Of a DNA stretch of 64,000 nt, positions 58,601-64,000 are shown one piece after another. Origin of the DNA: Apostichopus japonicus (lineage: Eukaryota > Echinodermata > Holothuroidea > Aspidochirotida > Stichopodidae); the NCBI RefSeq assembly GCF_037975245.1, contig NC_092575.1:6575501-6639500 (forward strand), written 5' to 3'. How positions within the stretch are numbered: position 1 is the stretch's first letter; each line of letters opens with the position of its first letter. The position numbers and the translations under genes are program-made. Under the pieces are notes generated by a model. The model saw only the letters and a list, made by a program, of their open reading frames with translations, was not told where the DNA came from and searched no databases.

Positions 58601-61600
58601 TCTTCGTCAGCGTCCATGTCGATCGGGAGTCGATTCGAGGGCTCCGTGAAACTGTACGACATCACAAACGCTACCATCTTTTTGTACAGGTCTAGATTGT
58701 GTACCTCTAAACTGGGAGATGAGAAAATGAGAAGAAATTCAATGAATGCACACTGGTAAATAATGTTTTGTTTTCCTTTAAAATTTTACGTCTAACTTTA
58801 TACTCCACAATTGGATGAATTCATAATGTGGATGTACCATAGGTAGTGGTATTTTGTAAACTTCACATCCCCTTTAGACAAACTAGTAACCCTATCCAAT
58901 CCAAGGTCAAAACAATAGACTGAAAAATAAAGACAAAACAAAACATTATTTGTCAGTTTGCAACTATGACATCACGCCTGTTTTGCTTTAAGTTCACTTT
59001 TGGTAGAATATCAGATAACTTAAACTGTCAATATCTCAAAAAAGGTACATACTGTAGGAATTGAATGCAAATTTCACAAGAATGTGTAGATTATGTTCCT
59101 CTGTAACATATCAAAACAAAATTTTTACCTGGACTATTCTTTTAAAGATAATTACAATGGCAAAGAGATTTAAAGCTTTAGTTTGTGTTCAGTTTGTTGG
59201 TAAATAATCAACACTTAAGGCACCTGAAACATCATCCACTATTTTAGTCTACGAAATATCTTCTCTTGCTATTAAATGAGTGAAGTAGACAACCTATAAA
59301 ACCACAAATTGTTGTAAATGAAGAAGTTAATGACAATACGCACAATTTGTGGGACACAAGTTGCACTATACTGGAGTAAATGGTTAATAAATCAACATTT
59401 CGATGCAGCCAACCGGTTGAAACCAGCACATAGATCTCATTAAAATGGATATTTAATTACCTGTGGATGGCTTGGTTATAGTGACCACCACCCAAGATAA
59501 TAATTACGTCTTTAGGAAGAAAATGACATCATTCAATTTTAATACTGTCTGTTGTAGACAATTAAAAATGCACTGCACTATCAATCCAGATTGAATTATA
59601 TAACTTTTCATTTTTGAGAACTATCCCTTTAATCAGTTGAGGATTATACTATTTAGTCTAGTACACACATAGCATTTAAGGTCTGTTCAAAACTCAACCA
59701 GTTGGGAAAGCAACAACAACAAATTATGGCCTTAAATGACATTCTTCACAATGTGTCAAAAATTTGTCAATGACAATTAGGCGTTGAAAGTCATCCAAGG
59801 ACGTTTCTGTTGTCTTTATAAGTCACAAAAATATGTTTTCGGTTGTGTTATTAGAATTCATAAAACAATGGACTAACATTAACATTTAATTAAGGCCTGC
59901 GGTGAGGAGCCAACTTAATTATCAATACAGCCTTAAAGGGGCAGTCCAGAGAGATTTGACATATTTTGTAATATATGAACATCTCGAAAACTGGCATGTA
60001 GCCATGTAGAAAAAATTACCAGTATTTAAATCTACCTTTTATCTTTGGACTAACATATGAAGTCTAAAATTCTGTTTTAACTCATTCTTTCATAATTAAA
60101 TGGATTAATTAATACCCTTAATTTGGCATGAAACAGAAGATATCAACATTACAGAACTCCTCGTGGATGACATAGTCTCTTCTTGCGTTCTGTTGTATGT
60201 TTACATTCGAATTTACTCTTCAAATCAAAAAATGTCAATATTCAACACTATCAAGCCCAATTTATTTACATAAACCATTCTTTAGCAAACTACTGTGAAC
60301 TGATAAAACATCTCTAATTTACTGTTTATCAAAATTTACAATTTTTAATTCAGCTAATAAACTGTAAGCCCATAATAATTTTCTACTTTAATACTGCCAT
60401 TGTCTCTTCAGCCAAATAAATAGTGTATTATTTCCTTACAACATTAATATATTGACAAACAAGAGTAAATTCATCACAGCCTTGATGATATGCAAATAAG
60501 GTCAGAACCAAAGTACCTTCACTATGCAACATTTGCAGTTCTACCCTAAGTGTCAATATTTCTTTTTAGAGTGACAGAATTCCACAACGTTTTGTAATGA
60601 AACTTATGACACTTAATGTGACAAAGCAAATATTAGCCAATCACACGAGGCGTGTTATTTATTTACTCGTCATGCGTAACAGGAGACGGACATTCCAGGC
60701 AGACATTGATCAAGTTAATGATACATAGCTGCTTTACAATGTCCGTAAATGAGCTCTCGATCAATTGAAAACTGAAACTGCTATACTTTAATCTGAGTTC
60801 AGAAATCACCAAGGTCACCTTGAAAAAAATTATCCCTGAACCAGTTCCAGCTTTAAGATACAGAAACTATAAATCACTCCAAAGAACTTTGGTGAACTCT
60901 AGCAGAATGTAGCAGAATTTTCTCTGTTTTATGATAAACAAAAGAGGCGAGAAGTTTTTCTCGCTATTGTCTATAAAACTCTAAAAAACAACCTCCTTTT
61001 CCAAAAAATATCTGATGGTAAAAACGCAATATATCCACACCCTTGCTCAAAGGATCAGTGAAAATAACGGCTTGGCTACGGTGCTATTGTACAGTATATT
61101 GTCCCTGACTGTAGTAAAGCTAAACATTTTCGATATAAAATATTCACTGGGCACGATATTTCCTTTTATACTGCAATCTCTATGAACTGCAAGCAGAGCG
61201 AAGGTTGAAACAAGAGCATCTCTGTACGAAATTTTAAAAAAAAATAATAATATCCTGCTCTAAATATTTACCAAAGTGCCCTTTGGAAAAAATGATCTTG
61301 TGCCCTCGTGCCCTTTAATTTGCTGGGCCATCTTTGTATCCCAAATTGCTCATCCAACAATGGCACACATATGTCATGCCTCTCTTCGAATATGTCAAGC
61401 TTTGACCTACCGGTTCTTTCAAATGAACAATGTTCAAATTTTATTTGACATGTTTTTATGTTAATACCATGTGTGTGACTCATCAATAATTGTCTCCTCT
61501 ATGCTTTCGTTAGTATTTTCCTCAAAATTTGGGTCAGTGGATCCTTTACCTATGCTCAAACTCTTTTAATTAACTTTTAAGAAAATATTGCCATTCCTGA

Positions 61601-63963
61601 GAAGAACATTTTCCTTCACTGAGAGACATGGTCTGAACTGAGTGACATGGTTTAAACCGATAGACATGGTTTGAACCGATAGAAATAGTTTAAACGGATA
61701 GACATGGTTTGACCTAAGGGACATGACTCGAAAGACTACAAAATTAGGAAAAGCCTAATTGAGCACATTTTAACACTTAAAATATTAGACAAATTTAAAT
61801 TTGTGACACTTCAGAAATGTTAAGACATAGAAAAGGTTGCTATCTGACTTCATGTAAACTTATTACCAAGAATTCTACCCCCACCCAAATAAAACTAACA
61901 TGTTACAAGAGCACTTGTCCAGTATATAGTGACTAAAAGAACAGCAACCTCAAGGTTATATTTCACAGTACAGTAATTCCCAAGCTGAAAATGACCTTGA
62001 CAAACACACAAATAACAGGGATGTACTGTACATAGGACTGTTTCAATGTCACCTTCAACATATGCAACTGTACACTTTAAACTCATAAACAAGGAAGGTA
62101 TAATATCTAGAATAAACAATAAAACTCATTTTTGAAGTTACAACCTTCTACATAGTTACATGGAGGGTTGAAACCACGAAAAAGTACAACAAATGTATCT
62201 CAGACGATTCAGGCAATGAACCTTAGCAGTTTGAATGGACGATATGATGGCAGTCATGGAAATTGATCGGGTTTGACAATGAATATTAGCAGTTTTGCAT
62301 CTGCAATATAAGGCAAAGTGGCATCAGCAAAACAGGTATCTTTGCTGCTACAAATTTGGTGGACGACCTAAGCAAAGTTGTTTGTTTGGTTTTTTGCCAG
62401 TAAACGTTCCTTTCATAGTAGGCTATGATACTACCAAAGAGTAGCAAATTCATTGCGATATGCAGCTTTAACATATATGCAACAACTTAAGCAAATACCC
62501 ACTAATTTAATCTGACTGCAGAAGTATTCCCCAAAGACATACCGGAAATTCGGGAGGAGTCAAAGTTGAATGGCAGGGAGAAGGAAAGGGGTCATGTTAA
62601 TGCTAAAAAGTTTACTTGCTACATATAGATGAGCTAAGCCACATCATTTCCCTTTCCAAGTTTCGACAGACCCTATGGCCGTTTTTTTCCAATTAATCCA
62701 GAAAACACCACCGATTCTTTTTTCCGTTCTTTTCGTTTTGGCGTTGATTGACTACATCCTTTCAACTGCCAAATCAAGGAAACTCTGTCTGTTGAGGCAC
62801 AGGATTAACGCCTGTCGATAGGAGTCCTTTCTAGTCGAAAAATGTATTTCCTTTTCAATATTGATATTCTGTTCGACGGGTCACAGAGTAGTAATATGGA
62901 CAAGACTGCATAGATACATGTACTCACTTGAATAATTCAGGATGTTGGCTGATGCAAGGCAGAACTACCGACTGGAATTCATCTTGTATATTTTTGAGGT
63001 CCCTACTGACAGCCTCCGGAACACCGGTACCTTGAAGCTCGGACAGCTCTTGCCTGTATGAAATCAAATTGATGTGTCGTGAAGGTACATTATACGGTAC
63101 AAGAACTAATGATAAGCTGGTGGGAGGAGAGGAAAGAGGTGAGGGAGAAGGCAAAGAAGGGCAGGTAGGGAAAAGGAGGAGACAAGAAGGGAGGAGGAGG
63201 AGGGGGAAGGATTGAGATTGCCCAATAATCAATTCATTGCACTGTTAAACATGTATGTGGAAATGTAATGAGTGATATTGGGACTTTGATGAGTAGGATG
63301 TTACAACAAATTATGTTCACAACTTCATTTTGTGGGTCTACTGGTTGATTCAACCCCCCCCTCCCCACCCCCCAAGTTTTTTGTTTTTGTTTTACTATCT
63401 CCTTGAGAGCATCTTACAGAACCTAACTGAGACACTTCAATCATCTAAATAAACCCCCCCCCCCGCTCCCCCTGCCCTCCACCTTAACAATTTGCCATGG
63501 AAAGTTTTAGCATGCTAAAGTGTAATGACATGCTTACAGTACATATATATGATGACTCTCTTTAATTAAGGTACTAGATTAGCGAATTTACCTAAGGTAC
63601 TCGGTGAGCGGATTTAATTAAGGTACTCGATTAGCGGATTCAATTAAGGTACTCAATTACCTCTTTTTAATTGAGGTATATACTCGATTACTCTCTTTAA
63701 TGAAGGTACTCGATTACTCTCTTTAATTAAGGTGCTCGATTAAGCAGTGGAAGAGGCAGGCAGAGAAGTTCACCTTGCGGTGAGGGTACGGAAAACGAGA
63801 AAAAATTAGACGTACTTGTCCCAGAACATTGGAAGTTCCTGCTCGGAAAAGTTTGGGAACAGATCCAGGTACGCCTTCCATCTCGAATTTGAATTTGTGT
63901 GTTCGTACATGAGACAGACTAAGAGAGGAACCCAACCACTGGCACTATCAAGATGCTCTTTAT
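52638..63963 (-). CDS. SETD6: N-lysine methyltransferase SETD6, 3' exons (5' end outside window)
   Basis: SETD6 mono-methylates lysines of nuclear proteins; RELA and H2A.Z are known human substrates. Seven exons, read downward: 63963-63816, 63053-62928, 58711-58444, 57286-57188, 55182-55000, 54187-54088, 52906-52638. They join in frame to 396 codons plus TGA. Human SETD6 is about 470, so the first 80-90 residues and the start codon lie beyond base 64000. Landmarks: [10 protein letters not shown] and [28 protein letters not shown]-like [21 protein letters not shown] (cofactor/catalytic NH); [31 protein letters not shown]; the Rubis-substrate-binding-like C-terminal domain with [20 protein letters not shown] and the helix [16 protein letters not shown]. 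An Asp/Glu-rich insert of about 20 residues precedes the VMVP block, longer than in human. Phe replaces the usual Tyr of NTYG. Confidence 0.93.
54358..54661. repeat. Two-copy tandem repeat with TGACCTTTGACCTCC motif, SETD6 intron
   Basis: Copies of about 145-158 bp start at 54358 and 54502. Each holds CAATTTGACC-type, GACCCCAAATGAC, TTTGACCTCCACCAAAAACA, ATAGGCTTCTTT, AATGTGGTACTTCTACAC and TTGAGATATC blocks. As I recall, very similar units are common in marine invertebrate genomes. The TGACCTTTGACC word equals a direct-repeat nuclear-receptor half-site, but here it is simply part of the unit. Confidence 0.85.
57956..58345. mobile_element. hAT-type MITE near a SETD6 exon
   Basis: The 374-bp element spans 57964-58337. 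It begins CAGGGGTGGGCAACCTT and ends AGGTTGCCCACCCCAG, the classical hAT-MITE termini. Flanking 8-mers CCTAAGAG and CCTTAGAC match at six of eight positions, consistent with an old target-site duplication. A sub-terminal GGCCGCATGTGGCCCGCGGG palindrome is typical. It ends about 100 bp downstream of the donor of the 58711-58444 exon in transcript orientation. Confidence 0.88.
58712..62927 (-). other. Large SETD6 intron (4.2 kb), nothing coding seen
   Basis: AT-rich with no exon, MITE or SINE that I could identify apart from the short tandem repeat at 61618. The flanking exons join in correct phase without any extra exon, so none is needed. Confidence 0.6.
61618..61735. repeat. Minisatellite, about 19-bp unit
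   Basis: Six imperfect units of the form GATAGACATGGTTTGAACC, with variants GAGTGACATGG, GATAGAAATAG and GGGACATGACT. Located in the large SETD6 intron. Confidence 0.8.
63561..63745. repeat. Tandem repeat, about 24-bp unit
   Basis: Seven or eight units of TTAATTAAGGTACTCGATTA with a short variable end (GCGGATT or CTCTC). Two unit classes sit in separate blocks, GCGGATT types on the left and ACTCTCT types on the right. It lies in a SETD6 intron 70 bp beyond the 63963-63816 exon in transcript direction. Confidence 0.85.
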
Positions 63964-64000
63964 CTAACAAACAAAAAAAACACAGAGAAAAAATAAATGT

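Noticed and set aside
58216-58677. 153-codon minus-strand frame as the full SETD6 exon
   Set aside because: Only the part above 58444 is homologous to SETD6; past the GTTAGA donor the frame continues by chance into the intron and the hAT MITE.
63561-63745. CRISPR-like array
   Set aside because: Units are directly adjacent without unique spacers and the genome is eukaryotic; it is an ordinary minisatellite.

Overview
The window is eukaryotic genomic DNA. Genes are split into many small exons with GT-AG introns, intergenic DNA is AT-rich, and microsatellites, G/C homopolymer runs and old transposon pieces are scattered throughout. The four genes recognised are animal nuclear genes. The repeat spectrum (CR1/L2-like retrotransposon ends, tRNA-headed SINEs, hAT MITEs, a TGACCTTTGACCTCC-type tandem repeat, frequent TAGGCCTA words) suggests a marine invertebrate, perhaps an echinoderm such as a sea cucumber. 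The species guess is inference with low confidence.

Layout. 1-7182 has no gene I can support and carries a MITE, a long (TA)n tract and the 3' end of a CR1/L2-like element. 7183-22647 (minus) is MMAB, cob(I)alamin adenosyltransferase, in nine exons with one 10.3 kb intron full of repeats. 24667-26259 (minus) is MRPL53, a mitochondrial ribosomal large-subunit protein, in three exons. 26874-48740 (plus) is RAD54B, a Swi2/Snf2 DNA translocase of homologous recombination, in 23 coding exons (1003 residues predicted). It is head-to-head with MRPL53 across about 0.6 kb. 48741-52637 lies between two convergent 3' ends. 52638-63963 (minus) is SETD6, a SET-domain lysine methyltransferase. Seven 3' exons are visible and the N-terminal exon(s) lie beyond base 64000.

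Most of these genes are not visible as single open frames. I joined exons by hand using family similarity, splice sites and reading phase, and every junction inside the models keeps frame. MMAB and MRPL53 are both mitochondrial, while RAD54B (nuclear DNA repair) and SETD6 (nuclear methyltransferase) act elsewhere, so the neighbourhood is not an obvious pathway cluster.

The most unusual signals are structural. They include a recent partial duplication of RAD54B exon 10 (Walker B/DEAH box plus 5' splice site) inside its own intron, a decayed copy of RAD54B exon 20 in intron 18, several tandem duplications of about 70-375 bp, and a 21-bp minisatellite with a 251-bp higher-order period. The predicted SETD6 also has Phe where human SETD6 has Tyr in its NTYG motif. 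I found no evidence of a new multi-gene system.
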